Shown one piece after another: positions 17,503 through 24,880 of a stretch of 64,000 nt of DNA. Within the stretch, counting starts at the first letter, position 1. Each line of letters starts with the position of its first letter. The stretch is taken from positions 1 to 64,000 of the forward strand of contig CAILNX010000023.1 of assembly GCA_903835685.1 (NCBI GenBank), given 5' to 3'. The translations under genes and the position numbers were made by a program. The notes under the pieces are model-generated. The model made no database searches. It was not told the DNA's origin and saw only the letters and a program-made list of their open reading frames with translations. The stretch comes from an uncultured delta proteobacterium (GTDB lineage: Bacteria > Desulfobacterota > Desulfovibrionia > Desulfovibrionales > Desulfovibrionaceae).

Positions 17503-18816
17503 TTATTGGGGCGTTCCGGTCTGGCAGTCATGGTCGGGGTAGCGATAGGAGCCGCCCCAGGTATTGGTGAGCAAGATGTCGCCGTTCTCGCGGCCGGTGA
17601 TGAAGTCCGGAGACACCGGAATCTTGCCCCCCCCGCCCGGCGCGTCAATGACGTAGGTGGGCATGGCGTACCCGCTGACATTGCCCCGCAGGGCGCGCAT
17701 GATCTCGACGCCCGTGGATACCGGGGTGCGGAAATGGGCCGACCCGGCGATGGGGTCGCACTGGTAGAGATAATAGGGCCGCACCCGCATCTTGAGCAGG
17801 CCTTGGAAGAGGGCCTTCATGGTCGCAGAGGCATCGTTGACCCCGGACAGGAGCACGGTCTGGCTGCCCAGGGGAATGCCCGCGTCAGCCAGAAGCCCGC
17901 AGGCGTGGGCCGCTTCCGGCGTGAGTTCAGCCGGATGGGTGAAGTGCAGGCTCATCCACAGGGGGTGGTATTTCTTGAGCATGCGGGTCAGTCCCTTGGT
18001 CACGCGCTGGGGCAGCACGGCCGGGATCTTGGTCCCGATGCGCACGATCTCCACGTGCGGGATGCGCGAGACCCGGGCCAGGAGCCATTCCAGGGCCTCG
18101 TCCGGCAGGGTCAGGGCGTCGCCGCCGGACAAAAGCACGTCCTGGATGGCGGGCGTGGCCTCGATGTAGGCCAGGGCCTTTTCCCAGCGGTGGCGGAGCT
18201 TGCCGATATCGCCCGCGCCGCCCATGCCCCGGGAGCGGGTGCAATAGCGGCAATAGGTGGAGCAGAAATCCGTGACCAGAAACAACGCCCGGTTGGGATA
18301 GCGGTGCACCAGCCCAGGCGTGGGGGAGTGGTGCTCCTCGCCCAGGGGGTCCAGGGCCTCGCCGGGTGAGAACAGGGACTCAGCGGCCGAGGGGATCACG
18401 CATCGACGCAGGCCCTGGGCTGCATTCTCCGGGTCCAGGAGCGAGGCGTAGTACGGGGTCACGGCCAGGGGCAGGGAGGAGCGGTTCAGGGTGATGCCCT
18501 GAATCTCGTCCGGGCTCAAAGGTAAAATTTTGGAGATGGCCTCAGAAGAGGTGATGCGGTTCTTGAGCTGCCAGCGCCAGTCGGCCCAATCCCGCTGGGA
18601 GGTGCGGGGGAAATGGGCGGCATAGAATGCTTTGCGGGCCGCGCCCGAAGGGGGGAAGGGATAGAAAATCTGGGGACGGGAAGAGGCGCCCAGGGAGGGC
18701 TTGGCTGAGGCGGCTCCGGTCAGATCCGGAGAGAGCAGGTACATTGGTTTCTGGGCCTGGGACGGCCCCGCGCCAGGTTCGGGAGGTTCGCTCTCAATTT
18801 CCATCGCGTTTTTCAC
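17503..18816 (-). CDS. KamA-family radical SAM aminomutase (probable lysine 2,3-aminomutase)
   Basis: A 437-residue radical SAM/PLP enzyme. The [4Fe-4S] motif CxxxCxxC is at Cys185, Cys189 and Cys192. The PLP lysine lies in APGGGGK (Lys398). Asp354 (in QCDP) and Asp391 (in IDAPGGGG) have the same spacing to each other and to the PLP lysine as the two Asp residues that bind the lysine side chain in the clostridial lysine 2,3-aminomutase. In glutamate aminomutases these are not conserved, so L-lysine to L-beta-lysine is the most likely reaction. There is an extra, poorly conserved N-terminal segment of about 40 residues. No acetyltransferase (AblB) for N-acetyl-beta-lysine is next to it; instead two ATP-grasp ligases follow. 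Confidence 0.88.
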   Translation of the reverse strand: MKNAMEIESEPPEPGAGPSQAQKPMYLLSPDLTGAASAKPSLGASSRPQIFYPFPPSGAARKAFYAAHFPRTSQRDWADWRWQLKNRITSSEAISKILPLSPDEIQGITLNRSSLPLAVTPYYASLLDPENAAQGLRRCVIPSAAESLFSPGEALDPLGEEHHSPTPGLVHRYPNRALFLVTDFCSTYCRYCTRSRGMGGAGDIGKLRHRWEKALAYIEATPAIQDVLLSGGDALTLPDEALEWLLARVSRIPHVEIVRIGTKIPAVLPQRVTKGLTRMLKKYHPLWMSLHFTHPAELTPEAAHACGLLADAGIPLGSQTVLLSGVNDASATMKALFQGLLKMRVRPYYLYQCDPIAGSAHFRTPVSTGVEIMRALRGNVSGYAMPTYVIDAPGGGGKIPVSPDFITGRENGDILLTNTWGGSYRYPDHDCQTGTPQ

Positions 18817-18872
18817 GTCTGGCTCCTTTTCACGCGCGAAGGCCGGAAGGGAGACCCTTCCGGGCTAAAAGG

Positions 18873-19289
18873 TCACTGCGCCTTGGCCTTGGTCGGCCCG
18901 CCATCCCCGCCGGGCAGGCTGCCCTCGGGGGTGGCGCATTCCTCGGAATCCGGGGCGATGACCTCGAAACTGGTCAGGGTCAGCACCCGCTCTCCATTGT
19001 CCTTTTTTTCCAGCATCCCGCGCCCGGCAATGGCCTTGCCTTTGTGCAGGGTCAGGTCCGGGGCGGCCACCAAATAGTCTCCGCCCATATCGTCGCGGAT
19101 ATACACCTGATTCCCCAGGGCCACCACGGTCCCGGACACCAGGACCTTGTCCGCGGCCCAGGACTCCGTGGCCCAGGTCACAGCCAGGATCAGGGCAGCG
19201 GCCAGGACGACGGTCATGACCGGGGACAGGAAAGGGATGATCAGGGCTGTGCGCCCGCGCGCCGTGGTCTCATCCTGAATTCGGGCCAT
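18873..19289 (-). CDS. Small membrane-anchored protein with OB-like C-terminal domain, unknown function
   Basis: A 138-residue protein with one hydrophobic segment (about residues 18-42, which could also be a signal anchor) followed by a beta-rich domain of about 70 residues (VSGTVVALGNQVYIRDDMGGDYLVAA and onward in short strands), then a Gly/Pro-rich tail. The pattern recalls small OB-fold modules but I cannot assign a family. The start at 19287-19289 has a strong Shine-Dalgarno (AGGAAGG); a longer frame exists upstream but would overlap the promoter. It is the first gene after the sigma-54 promoter and is followed by the aminomutase gene 56 bases later. Confidence 0.7.
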   Translation of the reverse strand: MARIQDETTARGRTALIIPFLSPVMTVVLAAALILAVTWATESWAADKVLVSGTVVALGNQVYIRDDMGGDYLVAAPDLTLHKGKAIAGRGMLEKKDNGERVLTLTSFEVIAPDSEECATPEGSLPGGDGGPTKAKAQ

Positions 19290-19368
19290 GGTCCTTCCTG
19301 TGTCCTGCGGTGTTCGCCAGTGCCGTCCTTGGTCCCAAAAACCAAGCGAAGGCATTGAGGTGGCAAAA

Positions 19369-19384
19369 GGCAATATGCAGACCA
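19369..19384 (-). promoter_or_regulatory. Sigma-54 (-24/-12) promoter of the aminomutase/ligase operon
   Basis: Read on the minus strand the sequence TGGTCTGCATATTGCC fits the sigma-54 consensus TGG-N3-G-N4-TTGC with exactly ten bases between the GG and GC doublets. It faces the gene starting at 19289, with a predicted transcription start about 70 bases before that ATG. The next gene upstream encodes a sigma-54 activator, and three dyads lie at enhancer distance. Confidence 0.72.
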
Positions 19385-19434
19385 TTATTATATCATACTG
19401 AAATACAAGTATATATACGAAAAGTACAAAATGC

Positions 19435-19595
19435 TTCGGAACTCAATATTCCGAAAATATTCTATGAAGCCGGGTCGGTCTAGAAAATTTCTTGACTCAG
19501 AGGGAGGAAATCCAAGCAGGCCGGGGAAAACAAGAAATCAAGAGATAGGAACTTAAAATTCCGAATAGGGTGGTTTCGGAACTTGAAATTCTTAT
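19435..19595. promoter_or_regulatory. Three operator-like dyads upstream of the sigma-54 promoter
   Basis: Three copies of a 21-base near-palindrome, consensus TTCGGAACTT-N-AAATTCCGAA, lie at 19435-19455, 19546-19566 and 19575-19595. The first has perfect TTCGGAA/TTCCGAA arms, the other two each have one degenerate end. The spacings between copies are 111 and 29 bases. They lie roughly 80 to 230 bases upstream of the predicted sigma-54 start, the usual location of activator binding sites. The DNA around them is AT-rich, and the 394-base gap (19290-19683) holds no credible gene. Confidence 0.7.
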
Positions 19596-19683
19596 TGTCT
19601 CCGGGTGGGCAGAATGAGGGGCCGAAGAAAATCAAAAATGAGGTCTGGACGAGAAAATTTGAGCCCATGAAAAACTCAAGGGT

Positions 19684-21090
19684 TTACTTGAAGTTTTCCT
19701 TGCGCAAATCGTATTTCTTCATGAGTTTATGTAATTGTCTCGGAGTGATGCCTGCCATTGAAGCGGTCTGGCCGATGCGGCCGTTCTGTTCGGACAGGAC
19801 CTCTTTCAGGTATTTCCTCTCGATCAGGTCCAGGGAACGGCGACGGGTTTCGGCCAAGGTCAGGCTGGTGTCCATGGCCACGCTCGGCGCGCGGCCCAGG
19901 CCCACGAAGAGTTCGGCCGGGAAGCTTTCCGGGGTCAGGGTGTCGGAATTCTCCAGGATGAAGGCCCGTTCCACCAGGTTTTCCAGCTCCCGGATGTTGC
20001 CCGGCCAGCGGTATTCCTGAAAGGCCTCCAGGACCAGGGGGTGCAGGCTTACGATCTCGGCCGAGTAGAGGAGATTCAAGCGCTTGAGGAAGATTTCCAC
20101 CAGCAGGGGGATGTCCTCCAGGCGGTCGCGCAGGGGCGGCAGTTCGATGGGAAAGACGTTCAGCCGGTAATAGAGGTCGTTGCGAAATTCCTTGGCCTCG
20201 CACATGGCTTTCAAGTCGAAATTGGTGGCCGCGATGATGCGCGCGTCCGCATCAATGGGGGCCTCGCCGCCCACCCGCTGGAAGGTGCGGTCCTGGAGCA
20301 CTTGCAGGAGCTTGATTTGAACGGCCGGGGTCACGGTGGCGATCTCGTCCAGGAAAATGGTCCCGCCCCGGGCGATCTCGAATTTGCCCAGCTTGCGCTT
20401 GACCGCGCCGGTAAAGGCCCCTTTTTCATGGCCGAACAGTTCGCTCTCGATCAGGGTGTCCGGGATAGCCCCGCAGTGCACGCTGATGAACTGGGCCGGG
20501 CGCCGCTTGCTGTGGCTGTGGATGAGCTTGGCCAGCACGCCCTTGCCGGTTCCGATCTCGCCCGAGAGCAGCACCGTGGTGTTTGTGGGCGCGACCATGC
20601 GGATTTTATCGAAGACCTCCTTCATGGCCGCGCTCTTGGTGCGGATGATGTCGGCCGACTCGTCGCTCCAGAAGCTGTCCCGCAGATAGTCCAGCTCGGA
20701 CTGCATGAGCTTGGAGTCCAGGATGCTGTCCAGCACGTATTTGAGTTCGTCGGAGTTGATGGGCAGGGCCAGGTAGTTCCCGGCCCCGGCTTTTACCGCG
20801 TTCACCGCGTCCCGGATGCGGTCCTGGGGGGTGGTGACAATGATCTCGGTGTGCGGATTGGCCTGCCAGAAGGGCTTGAGGGCCTCCTTCCAGGGATTCT
20901 TGGCCGAATGGTTGCGCTGGTCGGCCAAAAGGTCGATGTCGATGAACACGAAGTCCACATTGGTGGCGGCCATGGCCCCCAGGCACTCGGCCTGGGACGC
21001 GGCGGACTCCACCACGTAGCCTGGCGCGCAGGCGTCCTTGATGACCGGCAGCAGGTCAGGGGCAGGGCGGAGGACCAGAATTTTTTTCAT
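19684..21090 (-). CDS. Sigma-54-dependent transcriptional activator with degenerate receiver domain
   Basis: A 468-residue enhancer-binding protein: receiver-like domain (1-120), AAA+ domain with Walker A GEIGTGKG, the sigma-54 contact loop GAFTGA, Walker B GGTIFLDEIA and arginine-finger region, then a Fis-type helix-turn-helix (NGRIGQTASMAGITPRQLHKLMKKY). The receiver lacks the N-terminal acidic pair (LVLRPAPD) and the usual Lys-Pro near its end is Leu-Pro, although Asp51 and Asp53 remain, so normal phosphorylation control is doubtful. Its gene immediately precedes the dyads and sigma-54 promoter of the aminomutase operon, which it most likely controls. Confidence 0.93.
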   Translation of the reverse strand: MKKILVLRPAPDLLPVIKDACAPGYVVESAASQAECLGAMAATNVDFVFIDIDLLADQRNHSAKNPWKEALKPFWQANPHTEIIVTTPQDRIRDAVNAVKAGAGNYLALPINSDELKYVLDSILDSKLMQSELDYLRDSFWSDESADIIRTKSAAMKEVFDKIRMVAPTNTTVLLSGEIGTGKGVLAKLIHSHSKRRPAQFISVHCGAIPDTLIESELFGHEKGAFTGAVKRKLGKFEIARGGTIFLDEIATVTPAVQIKLLQVLQDRTFQRVGGEAPIDADARIIAATNFDLKAMCEAKEFRNDLYYRLNVFPIELPPLRDRLEDIPLLVEIFLKRLNLLYSAEIVSLHPLVLEAFQEYRWPGNIRELENLVERAFILENSDTLTPESFPAELFVGLGRAPSVAMDTSLTLAETRRRSLDLIERKYLKEVLSEQNGRIGQTASMAGITPRQLHKLMKKYDLRKENFK

Positions 21091-21219
21091 GGCGTTCGAT
21101 CGCTTGGTCCCCCTTTAGGGCCGGGGAAGGGGAAATGCAAGGGGGATGTCGGGATTCGGCCCGAGCCCACCTGGCAGCCCCCGAGGAGAGGCCCCCAAGG
21201 CTTCAACAGGGCCGGTCCT

Positions 21220-21507
21220 CTAGAGAGGGCGCAACTCCAGGTGCACCTTGCAACCAAGAGCTTCGGCGTACTTTTGAAGCGTGGTCAAGCTCTTGACCTT
21301 CCCGGCCTCGATCTTGGCCACGGCGGGCTGGCTGATGCCCATCACCTCGGCAATCTGAGCCTGGGTCTTCCCTGCGCGGGTTCGTGCGGCGATGGCCTGG
21401 CTGATAAGCGAAAACTCCTCCTCCAGGGCGTCATATTCCTTGCGGAATTCCGGGTCAGCCATCAGTTTTTCTCGGGTTCTGTCGAAGGGGATGGTCTTCT
21501 TTTTCAT
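21220..21507 (-). CDS. HigA-like antitoxin, XRE-family helix-turn-helix
   Basis: A 95-residue protein with an XRE helix-turn-helix near its C-terminus (GKTQAQIAEVMGISQPAVAKIEAGKVKS). It is the second gene of a toxin-first type II module. The ATG at 21505-21507 overlaps the toxin stop (ATGA) and has GGAGCG upstream, which is why I prefer it over Met codons 15 and 24 bases further up. It should neutralise the toxin and repress the operon by binding the palindrome just upstream of the toxin gene. Confidence 0.88.
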   Translation of the reverse strand: MKKKTIPFDRTREKLMADPEFRKEYDALEEEFSLISQAIAARTRAGKTQAQIAEVMGISQPAVAKIEAGKVKSLTTLQKYAEALGCKVHLELRPL

Positions 21508-21830
21508 GATATTTCGCTCCATCGGCTCCATGCCAGTTCAATCTCTGCCCTCGGGGTTTTCTGGGTCTTCTTGGTGAAGGACCGCAGGATTACGAGCTCC
21601 CGGCCAGTGTCCAGCACATACAGACTCCTGGCGATTCCATCCCGGCCGGATGCCCGCAGTTCCCACAACTTGCCTTCCACGGGGCGGGCCAGGGGCATGG
21701 TCAGCGCGGCGGTCCCGTGGATTTTGAAAAGCTCCAAAGCCCGGACCAGGCGAGCCTGCACGTCCTTGGGAAGCCCCTGAAATTCCTTCTCGGCTTTGGG
21801 GTTGCCGAAAGAATAGGTCCAGGCGCTCAT
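21504..21830 (-). CDS. HigB/RelE-superfamily toxin
   Basis: A 108-residue protein of the phage-derived Gp49/HigB-like group: LPKDVQARLVRALELFKIHG, then KLWELRASGRDGIARSLYVLDTGRELVILRSFTKKTQKTP, each typical of the RelE-fold ribosome-dependent mRNA interferases of this group (the FTKKTQKTP loop is diagnostic). Toxin precedes antitoxin, as in HigBA. The operator-like palindrome lies 10 bases before its start. Confidence 0.9.
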   Translation of the reverse strand: MSAWTYSFGNPKAEKEFQGLPKDVQARLVRALELFKIHGTAALTMPLARPVEGKLWELRASGRDGIARSLYVLDTGRELVILRSFTKKTQKTPRAEIELAWSRWSEIS

Positions 21831-21840
21831 GGGAAAAACA

Positions 21841-21854
21841 TAACCAACTGGTTA
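21841..21854. promoter_or_regulatory. Palindromic operator of the toxin-antitoxin operon
   Basis: TAACCA-AC-TGGTTA, a perfect 6-bp inverted repeat with a 2-base spacer, 10 bases upstream of the toxin start. Its place matches the autoregulatory site of HigBA-type modules. Binding by the antitoxin is inferred. Confidence 0.65.
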
Positions 21855-22215
21855 TTAGATGTCAATCCCCGCTACGGATACGCAACGAGGCATAGCGTAC
21901 GATTTTTCCCATTTCGTGAGCAGACCCCAAAGAGAGAAAAACACAGCCACGGCCCAGGCCACAGAAGAGGCGGCCTGCTATCTCCCTTGCTCAAACTCAA
22001 TTCTGCGACCCGCAATGCCTGGCGCATATCCTGCTGAAATGATTACACGCCGATTTCTCTTAAGATACTCTCGAAAAAGACACGATGGATTTGGCCGGAT
22101 TTTCCCTGTGCATTTTCGTTCTGGCGATAGCCCTAGGACCATTGTCCGAGGCGTTTTCCGATCCCTTTGTCAGCAGGTGACAGCCATTTTTCCGCTTCAA
22201 TCTCGGTCCAAAGTC
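21855..22215. other. Gap between the toxin-antitoxin module and the nucleotidyltransferase gene
   Basis: About 360 bases of lower GC content and no recognised gene. A 31-codon plus-strand frame at 22085-22180 encodes a hydrophobic peptide followed by a short charged end, but it has only a weak ribosome binding site and I do not claim it as a gene. The gap looks like the flank of a small acquired module. Confidence 0.4.
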
Positions 22216-24876
22216 CTACCCCTTCTCCTCCACCTGCATGGCCATCTTCCGGGCCATGCCGAGCTGGGCCTGGCGGGTGGGGGCCTCGTCGTCCAGCTTG
22301 GCGGCCATGAGCCGCCGCAGGATTTCCGTGTATAGCGGCCCAGGGGGGATGCCCAGGGCGATCAAGTCCTTGCCGGTGATGTCCAGCTTGGTCTGGCGCA
22401 ACCGGGTCAAGTACAGGGAGATGTGCTTGCGCACGTTCTCCGTGCGGGAGCGGGCCATGAGAAAGAGCAGACTCTCCACGGGCTGGTGGGAGAGGATGGC
22501 GTGCAAACGGCTGAGTGAGCCGTGCTCCGCGTTCCAGGACATGAGCTCCGGGGTGGCCTGGTAGATGAAGGCCTTGAGTTGGAGGAACTCCCGGCGCTCC
22601 CGGCCCGAGAGGCTGAAGCGGTCGCAGGCGCGCTCGACCTTGGGGCTGTCCATCTTGCGGGTCATGCCCAGGAGATAGAGTTTCCAGGGCGCGGGTTTGG
22701 GCTCCAAATAGAGCAGGTTGTACCAACTGTGCACCTTCTCCAGCTCCTCCAGGATCTCCTCCTTGGGGCCGTCCAGCTCCATTTCCGGCAGGATGGCGCG
22801 CAACAGCTTGAACTCCTGCATGCGGCGCAGGCAGTTGAGCGGCGAGGACTCTTCGAAGACCAGGCGCATTTCGTGGAACAGGCGGCTGCCCGAAAGCCGG
22901 TCGAAGATGCCGAGCTGCACCACGTTTTTTATGAGCCGCTCGGTCTGGCCGCCGATGCGGAAGGCGAAGCGCTGCTCAAAGCGGATGGCCCGCAGGATGC
23001 GGGTGGGGTCTTCCACGAAGCTCAAGGAGTGGAGCACCCGGATGGTGCGTTCCTTGATGTCCCGCTGGGCCCCGAAGAAGTCCACCAGACGGCCCATTGA
23101 TCCGGGATTCAGATGCAGGGCCAGGGCATTGACCGTGAAATCCCGGCGGTAGAGGTCCATTTTGATGGAGGACAACTCCACCACGGGCAGGGCGGCCGGG
23201 AATTCGTAGTATTCCAGCCGGGCCGTGGCCACGTCCACGCGCTGGCCGTCGGGCAGGACCACCACCGCGGTCTTGAATTTGTGATGGGGCTTGACCCGGC
23301 CCTCGTAGCGGTCGGCCAGGGCCTGGGCGAACACGATGCCGTCGCCTTCCACCACCAGGTCCAGGTCCAGGTTGGTGCGTGCCAGGAGGATGTCCCGCAC
23401 GAATCCGCCCACGGCGTAGACCTCGTAGCCCAGGGCCGCGCCCAGGCTTCCGGCCTCTTCCAGGAGTTTGATCATGGGCGCGGGCAGGCGGTTGCGCATG
23501 GTGCTCTGGATGTTGCGGTCCCGCTGTTTGTCCGGGAGCAGGGACTCGGGGATGCGGGCCGGTTCCTGGATGAGCACGTTGATTAGGTCCGTGCGGGTGA
23601 TGACCCCCACGATCTCGTCGGCCGTGACCACGGGCACCAGGCGCTGGCGATGGCCCACGATGATGTCCATGGCCTTGTACAAATCGGCCTCGGGCGCGAT
23701 GGTCCTGAAATCGCGGAGCATGTATTCGCCCACGGCCACCTGGCTTAAGCCATGGCCCTGGGCCTTGTCCGCGATCTTGTGCTCCATGAGGCCCACCACG
23801 CGCTTGGTGCCCGGGGCCGTGACCACCACCCCTTTCAGCCCGAACCGGGTCATGAGCTCCACGGCCCGCTCGATGCTGGCGTTTTCCTCGATGCACACCG
23901 GGGCCTTGTTCATGAGCGAATCCACGGTGCGCTGGGGGTGGATGTGGGAGGAGAGCAGAATGAAAAGCTCGTCCCTGGCCTCGGCCGTGGTCTTGTCCTT
24001 GATGCTGGCCGAGGCGGCGTAGGCGTGCCCCCCGCCCCCGAAATGGGCGCATATTTGCCCCACGTCCACGTCCGGGGTGCGCGAGCGGGCTACCAGATGC
24101 ACCCGGTCGTCCATGCGGGCCAGGGCGAAGAGCACCCGGATGTTCTCCATGTCCAGGAGCTTGTGCACCAGAAAGGCGAAATCGCCAATATAATGCTCGG
24201 CGTCGGCCTCGGTGATGACCACCTCGATGCCGTGGATGTCGTAGGTCTTGGCCGCGGCCAGCATGTCGTTCAGGAGAGAGACCTGCTCCGAGGACAGCTC
24301 CCGGGAAAGGATGTCGGAAATGACGTTCAAGTCCATGCCCCGGGCGCGCAGCCAGGCCGCGGCCGTGAAATCGTGCTCAGTGGTGGAGTTGAAGGTAAAC
24401 GACCCGGTATCCTCGAAGATGCCCAGGCCGAGCATGGTGGCTTCCTCGTCGAACAGGTCGATATCCTTGCCGAAATACTCGTGGACCAGGATGGTGGTGG
24501 TGGAGCCCCAGGGCTTGACCACGCTTTTTTCGGCCGGAAGGTCCTCGTCAGTGTTGGGATGGTGGTCGTAAAGGTGAATGCGCAGGCCTGGCTTGTCCAA
24601 AATCGCGCGCACATGCTGAACCCGGGAGGCCTGGCGGGTGTCCACCAGGACCAGAAGCTCCACGGTGTCCGGGTTAATATCCTTGAATGTTTTGAAATTG
24701 AACAAATATGTCGTGCTTTGGATGAAGAAATTGCGCAGGTTCTTTTCCTGGCTGCCCGGGAACACGAGCACGGCGTCGGGATAGAGCTTGCTGGCGGCCA
24801 CGATGGCGGCCAGGGCGTCGAAATCCGCATTGGTGTGCGCGGTGATGACAGTGGGGGCCTTGAGGCGGTGCGGCAT
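22216..24876 (-). CDS. Fusion of DHH/DHHA1 phosphoesterase, two CBS domains and tRNA nucleotidyltransferase
   Basis: A large protein of 886 residues. The N-terminal third is a DHH phosphoesterase (HTNADFDALAAI, DHHPNTDED, then the DHHA1 glycine-rich CAHFGGGGHAYAAS). Next come two CBS domains (about 310-440) that commonly bind adenine nucleotides. The C-terminal half is a class II poly(A) polymerase/CCA-adding type head (YAVGGFVRDILL and the DLDLVV catalytic Asp pair) followed by the helical tRNA-binding region. Such fusions occur in Deltaproteobacteria and Aquifex; some split CCA synthesis between separate CC- and A-adding enzymes. The start is the ATG at 24874-24876. It lies 4 bases after the xerD gene. 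Confidence 0.9.
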   Translation of the reverse strand: MPHRLKAPTVITAHTNADFDALAAIVAASKLYPDAVLVFPGSQEKNLRNFFIQSTTYLFNFKTFKDINPDTVELLVLVDTRQASRVQHVRAILDKPGLRIHLYDHHPNTDEDLPAEKSVVKPWGSTTTILVHEYFGKDIDLFDEEATMLGLGIFEDTGSFTFNSTTEHDFTAAAWLRARGMDLNVISDILSRELSSEQVSLLNDMLAAAKTYDIHGIEVVITEADAEHYIGDFAFLVHKLLDMENIRVLFALARMDDRVHLVARSRTPDVDVGQICAHFGGGGHAYAASASIKDKTTAEARDELFILLSSHIHPQRTVDSLMNKAPVCIEENASIERAVELMTRFGLKGVVVTAPGTKRVVGLMEHKIADKAQGHGLSQVAVGEYMLRDFRTIAPEADLYKAMDIIVGHRQRLVPVVTADEIVGVITRTDLINVLIQEPARIPESLLPDKQRDRNIQSTMRNRLPAPMIKLLEEAGSLGAALGYEVYAVGGFVRDILLARTNLDLDLVVEGDGIVFAQALADRYEGRVKPHHKFKTAVVVLPDGQRVDVATARLEYYEFPAALPVVELSSIKMDLYRRDFTVNALALHLNPGSMGRLVDFFGAQRDIKERTIRVLHSLSFVEDPTRILRAIRFEQRFAFRIGGQTERLIKNVVQLGIFDRLSGSRLFHEMRLVFEESSPLNCLRRMQEFKLLRAILPEMELDGPKEEILEELEKVHSWYNLLYLEPKPAPWKLYLLGMTRKMDSPKVERACDRFSLSGRERREFLQLKAFIYQATPELMSWNAEHGSLSRLHAILSHQPVESLLFLMARSRTENVRKHISLYLTRLRQTKLDITGKDLIALGIPPGPLYTEILRRLMAAKLDDEAPTRQAQLGMARKMAMQVEEKG

Positions 24877-24880
24877 GGTT

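Noticed and set aside
19480-19668. Minus-strand frame of 62 residues overlapping the dyads
   Set aside because: It covers the regulatory dyads, has Phe/Leu-rich low-complexity content and no credible start.
22085-22180. Hydrophobic 31-codon plus-strand frame
   Set aside because: Weak ribosome site, no homology recognised; noted only in the gap entry.
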